Assembly: GCA_964579725.1 (NCBI GenBank)
Contig: CAZOHG010000033.1
Coordinates: 1-40,024 of the forward strand
Direction of reading: 5' to 3'
DNA length: 40,024 bases
Origin: CAZOHG01 sp964579725
GTDB taxonomy: Bacteria; Zhuqueibacterota; JdFR-76; BMS3Abin05
Shown here: piece by piece, positions 8,198-16,025 of the stretch
Layout: the number at the start of each line of letters is the position of its first letter
Position numbering within the stretch: position 1 is the stretch's first letter
The notes under the pieces: generated by a model
The model's database searches: none
What the model was told of the DNA's origin: nothing
What the model saw: the letters and a program-made list of their open reading frames with translations, nothing else
Translations under genes and position numbers: made by a program

Positions 8198-9219
8198 CAA
8201 CGCCCCAAAAATCAGTGGCGGTGGTTGGTGCCACAGGCTACACCGCCCACGAATTAATCCGCCTTCTTCTTCGGCATCCGAAGGTAGCTTTAACAGCGGT
8301 CACCTCCGAAACGGAAACGGGCCGCCGCTTGAGCACGTATTACCCGGATTTGGTTGAGCCACATGGACTGGTTTTTCAGTCCCTAACCAGTACGAGGTCA
8401 CAGGATTTCGACCTTGTTTTTTTGTGCACGCCTCACGGGGAATCTCAGAAAATCGCCCCCGTTTTTCTGAAGCGGGGCATTCGCGTCATTGATTTAAGCG
8501 GGGATTACCGCGTCCCCGATTCGGAGACCTACGCTTTTTGGTACCAACAGCCTCAAACCGATTTGGAAAATCTAAAACAAGCCGTTTACGGGCTGCCGGA
8601 ATGGAACCGCAAACAGATTGCGGACGCTCGTTTGGTGGCAAATCCGGGTTGTTACCCCACAGGAGCCCTTCTTAGTTTGCTCCCGCTGGTCCGAGCAGGT
8701 TTCATTTCGGGCACCAAAATCATTATTGACGCCAAATCGGGTGTCTCGGGAGCCGGGAAAAAACCCACGGCTCGCACCCATTTTGTAGAAGTGAACGAAA
8801 ATCTGTCCGCCTACGCGGTGGGGCATTCCCACCGGCACATTGGCGAGATGGAGCACGTCCTTCGAAGCGCCGGACAAATTGATTACACCGTACTCTTTAC
8901 GCCGCAGCTTATTCCGCTGACGCGCGGTATTCTGGAAACGATCTACCTGGAAACCAAGCATTCCCGCGAAGAGATTTTGTCCGCTCTTCAAACGACTTAC
9001 AGGGGCGAACCGTTTGTGCGCGTGTGGGACAGAGGCTTGCCGGACATCCACGCAGCGACGGGCACCAATCTTTGCCACATCGGCCTAGCGTACGACGAGA
9101 AAAGCCACACGGCCATTTTGGTCACCGCCTTTGACAACCTCCTGAAAGGGGCTTCCGGACAGGCGGTTCAAAACATGAACCTTTTATTCGGCTGGGACGA
9201 AACTGAGGGGCTGCGCTGA
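8194..9219 (+). CDS. argC: N-acetyl-gamma-glutamyl-phosphate reductase
   Basis: The 341-residue NADPH-dependent enzyme reduces N-acetylglutamyl phosphate to the semialdehyde. The Rossmann nucleotide-binding loop VGATGYTAHEL is at residues 11-21. The active-site Cys is in NPGCYPTGA (Cys153), and the His-containing block GHSHRHIGEM lies near residue 210. The start ATG overlaps the argH stop. Only three bases separate its stop from the argB start, so argH-C-B are packed as one translational unit. Confidence 0.97.
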   Translation: MTTPQKSVAVVGATGYTAHELIRLLLRHPKVALTAVTSETETGRRLSTYYPDLVEPHGLVFQSLTSTRSQDFDLVFLCTPHGESQKIAPVFLKRGIRVIDLSGDYRVPDSETYAFWYQQPQTDLENLKQAVYGLPEWNRKQIADARLVANPGCYPTGALLSLLPLVRAGFISGTKIIIDAKSGVSGAGKKPTARTHFVEVNENLSAYAVGHSHRHIGEMEHVLRSAGQIDYTVLFTPQLIPLTRGILETIYLETKHSREEILSALQTTYRGEPFVRVWDRGLPDIHAATGTNLCHIGLAYDEKSHTAILVTAFDNLLKGASGQAVQNMNLLFGWDETEGLR

Positions 9220-9222
9220 CCG

Positions 9223-10017
9223 GTGGAAACGATCGTTCTCAAATTGGGCGGAAGCCTTCTTCAAAAAGGCGATTTTGTTCGCGAACTGGCGAAAGACTTG
9301 CGTGCTTTGCGTCAAAAGGTTGTGCTTCTTCACGGCGGAGGGCCGGTGATTTCCGGCCTTTTCGAGGCTTTTGGCAAAGAAAACCGGTTTGTCAACGGAC
9401 TGCGCGCCACCAACGAGGAAACCATTGATCTGGTTGAAATGGCTCTTTCCGGTCAAGTAAACAAAATGCTGGCGCGCCAACTTTCGGCCGCCGATCTCCC
9501 TGCAGTCGGAATTAGCGGGACGGACGGAGGCATTTTTCTGGCCGAGCCCCTCACGCCGCACCGTCCGGATGCCAATCGAGTGGGAAAAATCACGTCCGTG
9601 TCGCCGCGCCTTTTGCACACGCTTTGGGCGGACGGCTGGCTTCCGGTTCTTTCGCCGGTTGGCATTGACGCCCGAGGCGATGCTCTTAATATTAACGCCG
9701 ATTCGGCCGCCTACGCTTTGGCCAGGGCTCTTTCAGCCCGAGCCTTAATTTTCTTTACCGATGTGGCCGGGATTCTGAAAAACGGACGCGTGCTACCGAT
9801 TTTAACCCCGCACCTTTTGCGGGAAGGGATTCGAGACGGCTGGATTTATTCAGGAATGATTCCCAAACTGGAGCAAGGATTTGAGGTTCTTCAAAAGGAC
9901 ATCCGTATTTTGATTGCCACCTGGCAGGGCCCGCACACGGTTACAAATCTTTTGAACGCAAATAAAGAAACTGTTTTTACCGAACTAAAGAGGGACTTTC
10001 ATGACACATCTCATTGA
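9223..10017 (+). CDS. argB: acetylglutamate kinase (GTG start)
   Basis: The 264-residue amino-acid kinase phosphorylates N-acetylglutamate and is the usual control point when arginine-inhibited. Motifs present are KLGGS at 7-11, the glycine loop LHGGGP near 36-41, FVNGLRATNEET and GISGTDGG. The start codon is GTG, three bases after argC, without an ATG alternative upstream. At 264 residues it is slightly short and lacks the N-terminal helix that arginine-sensitive hexameric kinases carry, so the enzyme may be insensitive to arginine feedback; that is an inference from length. Its end overlaps argD by 17 bases. Confidence 0.95.
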   Translation: METIVLKLGGSLLQKGDFVRELAKDLRALRQKVVLLHGGGPVISGLFEAFGKENRFVNGLRATNEETIDLVEMALSGQVNKMLARQLSAADLPAVGISGTDGGIFLAEPLTPHRPDANRVGKITSVSPRLLHTLWADGWLPVLSPVGIDARGDALNINADSAAYALARALSARALIFFTDVAGILKNGRVLPILTPHLLREGIRDGWIYSGMIPKLEQGFEVLQKDIRILIATWQGPHTVTNLLNANKETVFTELKRDFHDTSH

Positions 10018-11191
10018 AAAAGCCAATCGTTACCTGTTAAATACGTACAAAAGACCCCCGATGATTTTGGACCACGGGGACGGTGCCTATTTGTTTGACA
10101 CGGACGGCAATCGCTACTTGGATTTCATTGCCGGAATCGGGGTGAATGCGTTGGGGTACAATCACTCCTTGATTCAGGAAGCCATTGTTGAGTCGGCTCA
10201 AAAAGTGATTCACACCTCCAATCTTTATTTTGTGGAGGCACAAATTGAATTGGCGGAGCTGCTGGTGTCCAAAACCTTTGACAGCCGGGTCTTTTTTGTC
10301 AACAGCGGTTCCGAAGCAGTCGAAACGGCTCTAAAGGTCTCCCGAAAATGGGGAAAACAATTTTCTCCCCAGCGCACCAAAATTCTGGCTTTTGAAGGCT
10401 CTTTTCACGGCCGAACCTTCGGTGCGGTTTCAGCCACGTACACGGAGAAATACCGAAAACCCTTTGAACCGGTCGTGCCCGGGGTTGTTTTTCTCCCCTT
10501 CAACAACGCCGACGCACTGGATCGCCTTGACTTTTCCGAATTCTGCTGCGCCATCGTGGAGCCGATTCAGGGAGAAGGCGGCATTACACCGGCCACACCC
10601 GAATTTTTGCAGAAATTGCGCCAAAAAACAAGCGAGGAACACGTGGCACTTATTTTTGATGAAATTCAATGCGGCGTAGCTCGTTCAGGTAAGCTGTACG
10701 CCTACCAGCACTACGGACTGGAACCGGACATTTTGACCACCGCCAAAGCGCTCGGCGTTGGCTTCCCCATTAGCGCGGCCTTGGTGAAACCGAAAATTGC
10801 CGACGTCATTCATGTGGGAGACCACGGCTCAACCTTCGGCGGCAACCCTTTTATTGCCCATATCGCTGTCAAAGCCTTCGAAAGGCTCAGCTCCGACGCT
10901 TTCTTAAATCACGTCAAAAAAATCTCCGCCTATTTTGAAGCCCGGTTGCTGGAATTAAAGGCCAGATTCCCGTTCGTTCAAGAAATTAAAGGGATGGGGC
11001 TCATGCGGGGTCTTCGGGTTCAGGTGCCGGTTTTGGATTTGGTGGAGGCCGCTTTTGCCCACCGTTTGCTGGTCGCGCGTGCAGGAACCGATGTGCTGCG
11101 TTTTCTGCCCCCCCTCATTATTGAGCAGCACCATGTGGACGAAGCTACTGAAATCTTGGAGAAAATCTTTCAAAAAAGGAGTGAGAAGTAA
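10001..11191 (+). CDS. argD: acetylornithine aminotransferase
   Basis: The 396-residue class-III PLP aminotransferase makes N-acetylornithine. Seen in order: LFDTDGNRYLDFIAGIGVNALGYNHS-type start, NSGSEAVETALK at 101-112 (phosphate cup), FHGRTFG near 135-141, DEIQCG at 220-225 (Asp binding the pyridine nitrogen) and the Schiff-base Lys249 in TTAKALGVGFP. The start ATG at 10001 lies inside the end of argB. No arginine-specific regulatory site is visible. Ornithine aminotransferase or a succinylornithine enzyme would share these motifs, but the operon decides for ArgD. Confidence 0.95.
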   Translation: MTHLIEKANRYLLNTYKRPPMILDHGDGAYLFDTDGNRYLDFIAGIGVNALGYNHSLIQEAIVESAQKVIHTSNLYFVEAQIELAELLVSKTFDSRVFFVNSGSEAVETALKVSRKWGKQFSPQRTKILAFEGSFHGRTFGAVSATYTEKYRKPFEPVVPGVVFLPFNNADALDRLDFSEFCCAIVEPIQGEGGITPATPEFLQKLRQKTSEEHVALIFDEIQCGVARSGKLYAYQHYGLEPDILTTAKALGVGFPISAALVKPKIADVIHVGDHGSTFGGNPFIAHIAVKAFERLSSDAFLNHVKKISAYFEARLLELKARFPFVQEIKGMGLMRGLRVQVPVLDLVEAAFAHRLLVARAGTDVLRFLPPLIIEQHHVDEATEILEKIFQKRSEK

Positions 11192-11193
11192 AA

Positions 11194-12144
11194 ATGATTC
11201 GCCAGGCGACTTTAGAAGACATTCCGTACCTCTTACCGTTTGTGAAACAATTTGTCGAACAAAAGCCAGACCCTTTTCGCAGCGGATTGGATTTTTATGC
11301 CCGAATCCCCGATTTCACCCTTACCACTCCCAACGGCTTCGCGCCCGTCATTGGCGTCCTTCGGATTTTGGACAACGAAACCGCCTGGCTTCATCTTTTT
11401 GGATTCAATGACGCCATTGTTCAAACCCAAAAATTTCGGGATTTTATTCATTTTCAGGTGAAAAACGCCACCAAACTCGGCTTGCGCAAGTTGGTTACAG
11501 ATGCGCCGCTGGGCAGTTTTTTGAAATCTTTCTCCTTCAAAAAACTGGAGGCTCCCGAAAAAGAGCGCATTCTCAAGCTGATTCAGACGGTTACCGAGTT
11601 TAAAATTGCGGTCAATCCGGAAAATATTTGTGTACTGGAACTGCCGCGTCCAACACACCAAACGGAGGCTTCCATTTCCGGCGAGCCGGTCATTCGCGAG
11701 GCCGTTTTGGACGACGCCAAGGGCATCTGGGAGATTATTAATCACTACGCGCTTCACGGTGAAATGCTCCCCAAATCCCTCACCTTCATCCAGCAAAATA
11801 TTCGGAATTATTCCGTCGTGGAATTAAACGGAAAGATTGTAGGGTGTACGGCTCTTCAAGTTATGTGGAATGATCTGGCGGAAGTAGCGTCTGTAGGGGT
11901 TTTGGAGGAACTTCACGGGAAAGGCATGGGACAAAAATTGGTACAGCACGTCATCGAGCGAGCGCAGAACATGAAATTGCCCCGCATTTTTGCCTTAACC
12001 CGGCAGGTGGCCTTTTTTGAAAAATTGGGATTTCAGCGGATTCCCAAGGAAACCCTTCCGCCCAAAATCTGGAAAGATTGCATGCACTGTACAAAATTCA
12101 TGGGCTGTGACGAGGTTGCCATGATTCTAAAACTCAATTGGTAG
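11194..12144 (+). CDS. argA: tandem-GNAT N-acetylglutamate synthase (short ArgA type)
   Basis: The 316-residue protein begins two bases after argD. Residues about 165-316 match the short stand-alone N-acetylglutamate synthases: IREAVLDDAKGIWEII, a VASVGVLEELHGKGMGQKLV acetyl-CoA loop (H in the usual R/Q place), ALTRQVAFFEKLGF, and the family-specific IWKDCMHCTKFMGCDEVAM with three cysteines. Residues 1-155 look like a second, degraded GNAT fold (IRQATLEDIPYLLPFV start; SFLKSFSFKKLE near the end) that lacks the glycine-rich loop. The two-domain layout is unusual. The first half may be regulatory, perhaps binding arginine. Catalysis of acetyl-CoA plus glutamate to N-acetylglutamate would feed argB. 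Confidence 0.8.
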   Translation: MIRQATLEDIPYLLPFVKQFVEQKPDPFRSGLDFYARIPDFTLTTPNGFAPVIGVLRILDNETAWLHLFGFNDAIVQTQKFRDFIHFQVKNATKLGLRKLVTDAPLGSFLKSFSFKKLEAPEKERILKLIQTVTEFKIAVNPENICVLELPRPTHQTEASISGEPVIREAVLDDAKGIWEIINHYALHGEMLPKSLTFIQQNIRNYSVVELNGKIVGCTALQVMWNDLAEVASVGVLEELHGKGMGQKLVQHVIERAQNMKLPRIFALTRQVAFFEKLGFQRIPKETLPPKIWKDCMHCTKFMGCDEVAMILKLNW

Positions 12145-12229
12145 GGATGCCTTTCGTGCCGACTTTTTTGTGGCACAGCAAGGGGAAATTTCTTATGTTG
12201 AATTGGAATCCCTAAATCAGCGTGTATAG

Positions 12230-12262
12230 GGACTCTATTTTTCATTCAATAAAATAGAGTCC
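12230..12262. repeat. 12-bp perfect inverted repeat between argA and arsC
   Basis: GGACTCTATTTT (12230-12241) and AAAATAGAGTCC (12251-12262) are perfect complements around a 9-base loop. No T tract follows on either strand, so it is not a standard intrinsic terminator. It lies 26-58 bases upstream of arsC and could be an operator, an mRNA hairpin or a dispersed palindromic repeat. Confidence 0.6.
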
Positions 12263-12287
12263 ACTTGACCTAATAGCGGGAAATCTC

Positions 12288-12743
12288 TTGACAAATCCAA
12301 AACGTATTTTGGTCATCTGCACTGGCAATTCGGCGCGTTCCCAAATGGCCGAAGGCTTTTTCCGCTCGCTTGGAACAGGGAAGGTTTCCGTAGCAAGCGC
12401 AGGGACACACCCTTCTCGCGTCAACCCGTACGCCATTCGCGTCATGGCAGAGGCGGGAATTGACATTTCCACTCACACGTCCAAATCCGTCCGGCAGTTT
12501 CTGGGTGAGCCTTTCGATTTTGTCGTGACCGTCTGTGACCGTGCCCGGGAGGAATGCCCTTATTTTCCGGGAGCCAAACGGTACGTGCACCACAGTTTTC
12601 GGGACCCGGCGGATGCCATTGGAACCGACGCTGAAATCCTAACGGTTTTTCGACAGGTTCGAGATGAAATTAAGGCCTGGGTTGAAGATTTCCTGACCAA
12701 CAGTTTGAATTCGGACGAAAAGGACATTTCAGTGTCGCTCTAA
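12288..12743 (+). CDS. arsC: arsenate reductase, thioredoxin-coupled (LMW-PTP fold)
   Basis: The 151-residue cytoplasmic enzyme reduces arsenate to arsenite. The low-molecular-weight phosphatase P-loop CTGNSARSQ starts at Cys11, and the redox pair Cys83 and Cys90 lies in TVCDRAREECPYF; this Cys10/82/89-type triad distinguishes thioredoxin-linked ArsC from ordinary tyrosine phosphatases. HHSFRDP near 101-107 supplies the catalytic Asp. No ATG lies upstream of the P-loop, and the most likely start is a TTG at 12288 with a weak GCGGG ahead. The product, arsenite, would be a substrate for an ACR3-type permease such as the one encoded at 1154, though the two genes are separated by the arginine operon. 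Confidence 0.9.
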   Translation: MTNPKRILVICTGNSARSQMAEGFFRSLGTGKVSVASAGTHPSRVNPYAIRVMAEAGIDISTHTSKSVRQFLGEPFDFVVTVCDRAREECPYFPGAKRYVHHSFRDPADAIGTDAEILTVFRQVRDEIKAWVEDFLTNSLNSDEKDISVSL

Positions 12744-12752
12744 AGCCAAACA

Positions 12753-12788
12753 GGTCGATGGAAAATGTTTCTCCACCGACCCGTTTTT
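12753..12788. terminator. intrinsic terminator between convergent arsC and the GHL10 gene
   Basis: A 10-base stem (12753-12762 with 12772-12781) has one imperfect pair, A-C on the + transcript and G-U on the - transcript. TTTTT follows on the + side at 12784-12788. It lies between two converging genes and can serve arsC, and possibly the minus-strand gene, although the T run on that side is weak. Confidence 0.6.
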
Positions 12789-12813
12789 CAATGGCTTTTT
12801 ATTTTTGAACAGG

Positions 12814-15800
12814 CTATTTGGCCAAAAGCATTTTTCGTGTGACAGACCCTCCGTTGTGAATCAGGCGATAATAATAGATTCCTGAAGAAAGGGCCGTACC
12901 GTCAAAAGCCACTGTGTGTCGTCCTGCCGGTAAGGTTTGGTCCACCAGCGTCTTCACAACCTTCCCCATTAAATTGTACACAACCAGCGAAACGTGTTCT
13001 TTTCGAGGCAGGGAAAAAACAATCGTCGTGGTCGGATTAAACGGATTGGGATAATTTTGCTGAAGTGCAAAAGCAGCCGGCAAACGAGCAGGTTGTTCTT
13101 CCACCAAAACGGGGGCGTTGGTTCTGCGCGTAATGCGAAGATTGTCAAAATACAGAATTCCCCTCGGAGCTGCGTTCTCTCCGTAAGTCAGTTGAAAGCT
13201 GTCGATTCGGTACCGCGTGCCATCTAAAACGCCATTCCCAAGCCAATCCCCTACACTATTGGGGTCGCTGAGTTTCCATTCGACCAACCGCCACCCCAAC
13301 CAGTCAATGGTAACCCATTTGGAAACCTCGTGGCCTGTCCAACTACTGGCGTTCCCTTCATCGAGAGCAAATCGGAACTTATTTCCGCTGCCGTCTCCGA
13401 ACAAGTACACCTGCAAAATGACGGTGGTGTCAAATTCGACGGCACGGGGGGCTCCTCCAGAAAGAAATTCCCGGAGCAGGTGCTGGGACTGACCGGTATC
13501 CCAGGAATATTTCAAAAATGCAGAACGTCGGTAGGCTGGACGGCTGGCGGACGCAGGCAAATACACTGACCGCGTGTAGCCGAATTGACACTCCGGCACA
13601 ACAATTCCCACCGTTGACCCGCTGTAGCTGGGTTGTTTCCAGTAACCGGAATTTGTAAAATCGTCGATCAACTGAGTGTCGTAATAATGAAAACCAAATG
13701 TTTTGAAATTGACAAAATACCGGTCGTCCATCGGATTACCTGTGGTATCCGTGACGGTTTTTCGGACCAAAATCGTGTAAACAGACGAAGGCAAAAACGG
13801 CTCCTTCGGCTTAACGCTTAGAATCGAACGACTGTCCGAATCGTTCACCTGTCGATCGATTTCTATCGTCTGGTTATTGTGGTAAATGGCCACCGATGAG
13901 TCCGTCACGGTTCTGTGGTTAATCAGCTCATTAAAAACCACCGTCACAGGGGCATCCACATCGAAAGTGTTCATGTACGGTTCTTTGGGTGGAAAACTAT
14001 TTTCCACAAGGGGACCGTAAATATCCTCGGAGTAGGTGTGAAAATGCAATACAAAGGCATCGCCTTCAATGCCGTCCCCGTTGCCGTCAATGGAGCGGCC
14101 GTTTACATCGGTCACTTCCGGCGGTAAGGTAAGTGTGTAATCCGCGCCGAATGCAAATCCGCTAAGAGCGTTGGGAATAATGGTCACCGTTTTTCGGTCG
14201 GCGGACCATTTTATCGCCTCAATCGGAACCGCAGGTTGAAAGCGAATAGCTTGATTTACGGAGGTCGTATCCATTGTTTTGGAAAATTTCAGCACAACCA
14301 AATCGCGCACGTGGATCGTATCGCCTTCGGAAGGGGACGAAAAAACAACTACCGGGGCAAAAGAGGGAATCGAATCCGAAAGCACGACATTGGAAACGGC
14401 CGATTCATTCCAAAATCGGTCTAACGAGGTTGCGAAATAGCGATAGCGCCCGTTAAAATCCTGGTAACCTGAACTACTGTCCTGAATCGAATAATTTTCG
14501 CGGCCGAAATGAATATTGACAATCTCGTCTTTTCCTACGTCCAGAGAATCGTCCGTGGAACGGTAGACTACGAACCGCGCTGATTGTCCCTCGGGCAGCG
14601 CAGGAACGGAAACATCTATCTGGTAATGCAAAGAATCGATTTTGGTTAAAGTTACATTGGGAGGATCCGGCGGGATTTGAGCAAACTGGGGAATGGGACG
14701 CACCTTGGTTTTGTTCTGAAAGAATTCCCTGCGGGCGTCATCCCAATAATTGTAGTCGCGCCAACTCCCGTAGCTGAAAAATTGAAACCCGTCTACCCAG
14801 GGAATCGTACGTACCTTTTTTACAATGGCCGGATGATTGTTCCACACGTGGTTCTGTGCAAGAATGTAGGAACCGGGGCCCACACTGTACAGACGGCTTG
14901 CTTGAATTCCTTCCCGAATGTATTGTCCCCAACAATGCGGACAATCGCCCACGAGCATTCCGTAGAACCCCTGAGGGGTTGTCCAATGATAATGCATCGG
15001 CGTGAGTTGGTCCACGTAGCCCTTGTTAAACCACAAAGCGGCATCCTGGTAAACGGTTCCGTAGGCTTGCCAGCCGCTCCAATTGTATTTTCCCAAGACC
15101 GCCGCCGACAAACGCACCCACGGTTTTACCGCTTGAATGGAATCGTGCAAAGTGCGTACAAATTCGGTTACCGACCAGCGCCACCAATCTTCCCACAAGG
15201 CAAAGCCGCTCGGCACGCCCGCACTGTATGGATGCTCCACATCGTACAGGTACCGGCCGGCCTGGTTGCTGTTGAGTTCCTCAATTTGAGCCTCCGTGAT
15301 CATCCCGTCTAACATGCGGTTTTCGGGAAACATCTTTGCAAACCGCTGCGACTGAAGTCCGTTTGTGTACTCATTCCACCGAACATAATCCAAATGAAGC
15401 CCGTCAATATCATATTTCCGCACGATTTCCATCGCCACTTTAACCAGGTAGGCGCGCACTTCCGGCAACCCCGGCGACAGGGAGCGGTGCGATGTCATCG
15501 GATGGCCGTCCCGATCCCGGCACACCCATTCCGGGTGTTCGTGGGAAGGGGCTCCGTCGTGTGTACTGGACGCATCGAATGTATTGAACCAGGCATGTAC
15601 CTCCAAACCGCGTTTGTGCGCTTCCCTAATAGCGTAGGCCAACGGATCGTAACCGGGATAGCGGTACCCGGCGTAGTACCCCCAGGGCTCATACGACGAC
15701 TTATAGTAGGCCGTTCCCCCCTGCCTGACTTGCCACAAAACCGCATTCATATTGGCACGGGCGTGATTTTCAATAATGGTGCGATCCAGCACTTCGTTTC

Positions 15801-15933
15801 GCCACGTGCTGAGATCCGAATCAATCAGATTCCACGTAATGACCCAGGTGGCACGAAATTCCTGATTGTCGTGAGCCAAGCACATTGCGGAAGAAAAAAG
15901 GATGAAAAGCGCAAAGGTCAGGATTTTTTTCAC
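12814..15933 (-). CDS. GHL10-family glycosidase-like protein, multidomain, T9SS-exported
   Basis: The 1039-residue secreted protein starts at a GTG with AAGGAG upstream. Layout: signal peptide 1-20; GHL10 catalytic-type barrel about 25-420 (FRATWV, VLWQVRQGG, YPGYDPLAYAIREAHKRGLEV, HAWFNTFDA, DGLHLDYVRW with the likely acid/nucleophile residues); an FN3-like segment about 430-535; two Ig-like Big_5-type segments about 540-760; a jelly-roll-like, possibly carbohydrate-binding segment about 780-945; and a T9SS type-A sorting tail from about 951 (NYPNPFNPTT, ending in a Lys-terminated strand). GHL10 includes the E. coli enzyme DigH, which cuts denuded peptidoglycan strands, so the substrate could be a polysaccharide or peptidoglycan. 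It is separated from the upstream genes by a terminator. Confidence 0.85.
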   Translation of the reverse strand: MKKILTFALFILFSSAMCLAHDNQEFRATWVITWNLIDSDLSTWRNEVLDRTIIENHARANMNAVLWQVRQGGTAYYKSSYEPWGYYAGYRYPGYDPLAYAIREAHKRGLEVHAWFNTFDASSTHDGAPSHEHPEWVCRDRDGHPMTSHRSLSPGLPEVRAYLVKVAMEIVRKYDIDGLHLDYVRWNEYTNGLQSQRFAKMFPENRMLDGMITEAQIEELNSNQAGRYLYDVEHPYSAGVPSGFALWEDWWRWSVTEFVRTLHDSIQAVKPWVRLSAAVLGKYNWSGWQAYGTVYQDAALWFNKGYVDQLTPMHYHWTTPQGFYGMLVGDCPHCWGQYIREGIQASRLYSVGPGSYILAQNHVWNNHPAIVKKVRTIPWVDGFQFFSYGSWRDYNYWDDARREFFQNKTKVRPIPQFAQIPPDPPNVTLTKIDSLHYQIDVSVPALPEGQSARFVVYRSTDDSLDVGKDEIVNIHFGRENYSIQDSSSGYQDFNGRYRYFATSLDRFWNESAVSNVVLSDSIPSFAPVVVFSSPSEGDTIHVRDLVVLKFSKTMDTTSVNQAIRFQPAVPIEAIKWSADRKTVTIIPNALSGFAFGADYTLTLPPEVTDVNGRSIDGNGDGIEGDAFVLHFHTYSEDIYGPLVENSFPPKEPYMNTFDVDAPVTVVFNELINHRTVTDSSVAIYHNNQTIEIDRQVNDSDSRSILSVKPKEPFLPSSVYTILVRKTVTDTTGNPMDDRYFVNFKTFGFHYYDTQLIDDFTNSGYWKQPSYSGSTVGIVVPECQFGYTRSVYLPASASRPAYRRSAFLKYSWDTGQSQHLLREFLSGGAPRAVEFDTTVILQVYLFGDGSGNKFRFALDEGNASSWTGHEVSKWVTIDWLGWRLVEWKLSDPNSVGDWLGNGVLDGTRYRIDSFQLTYGENAAPRGILYFDNLRITRRTNAPVLVEEQPARLPAAFALQQNYPNPFNPTTTIVFSLPRKEHVSLVVYNLMGKVVKTLVDQTLPAGRHTVAFDGTALSSGIYYYRLIHNGGSVTRKMLLAK

Positions 15934-15966
15934 GGATTCTCCTTAGAGCAGGTTTAAAAATAATAT

Positions 15967-15996
15967 AAAGGCCGATGGCAAAAACCACCGGCCTTT
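15967..15996 (-). terminator. terminator behind the beta-propeller gene
   Basis: The arms at 15967-15978 and 15985-15996 give a 12-base stem. On the minus transcript every pair forms (one G-U wobble), while the plus transcript has an A-C mismatch, so the structure belongs to the minus strand. An AT-rich run with TTTTT follows on that strand. It separates the propeller gene from the GHL10 gene. Confidence 0.7.
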
Positions 15997-16025
15997 GATG
16001 CGAAAATAAAAATACGGCTGTTAAA

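Noticed and set aside
12288..12293. TTGACA as a -35 box
   Set aside because: The hexamer matches, but it is the start of the arsC reading frame and no -10 box follows at a useful distance upstream of any gene.
14677..15312. 211-codon open frame on the + strand
   Set aside because: It is antisense to the GHL10 gene, which has motifs, a signal peptide and a sorting tail. The frame has no ribosome-binding site or recognisable domain.
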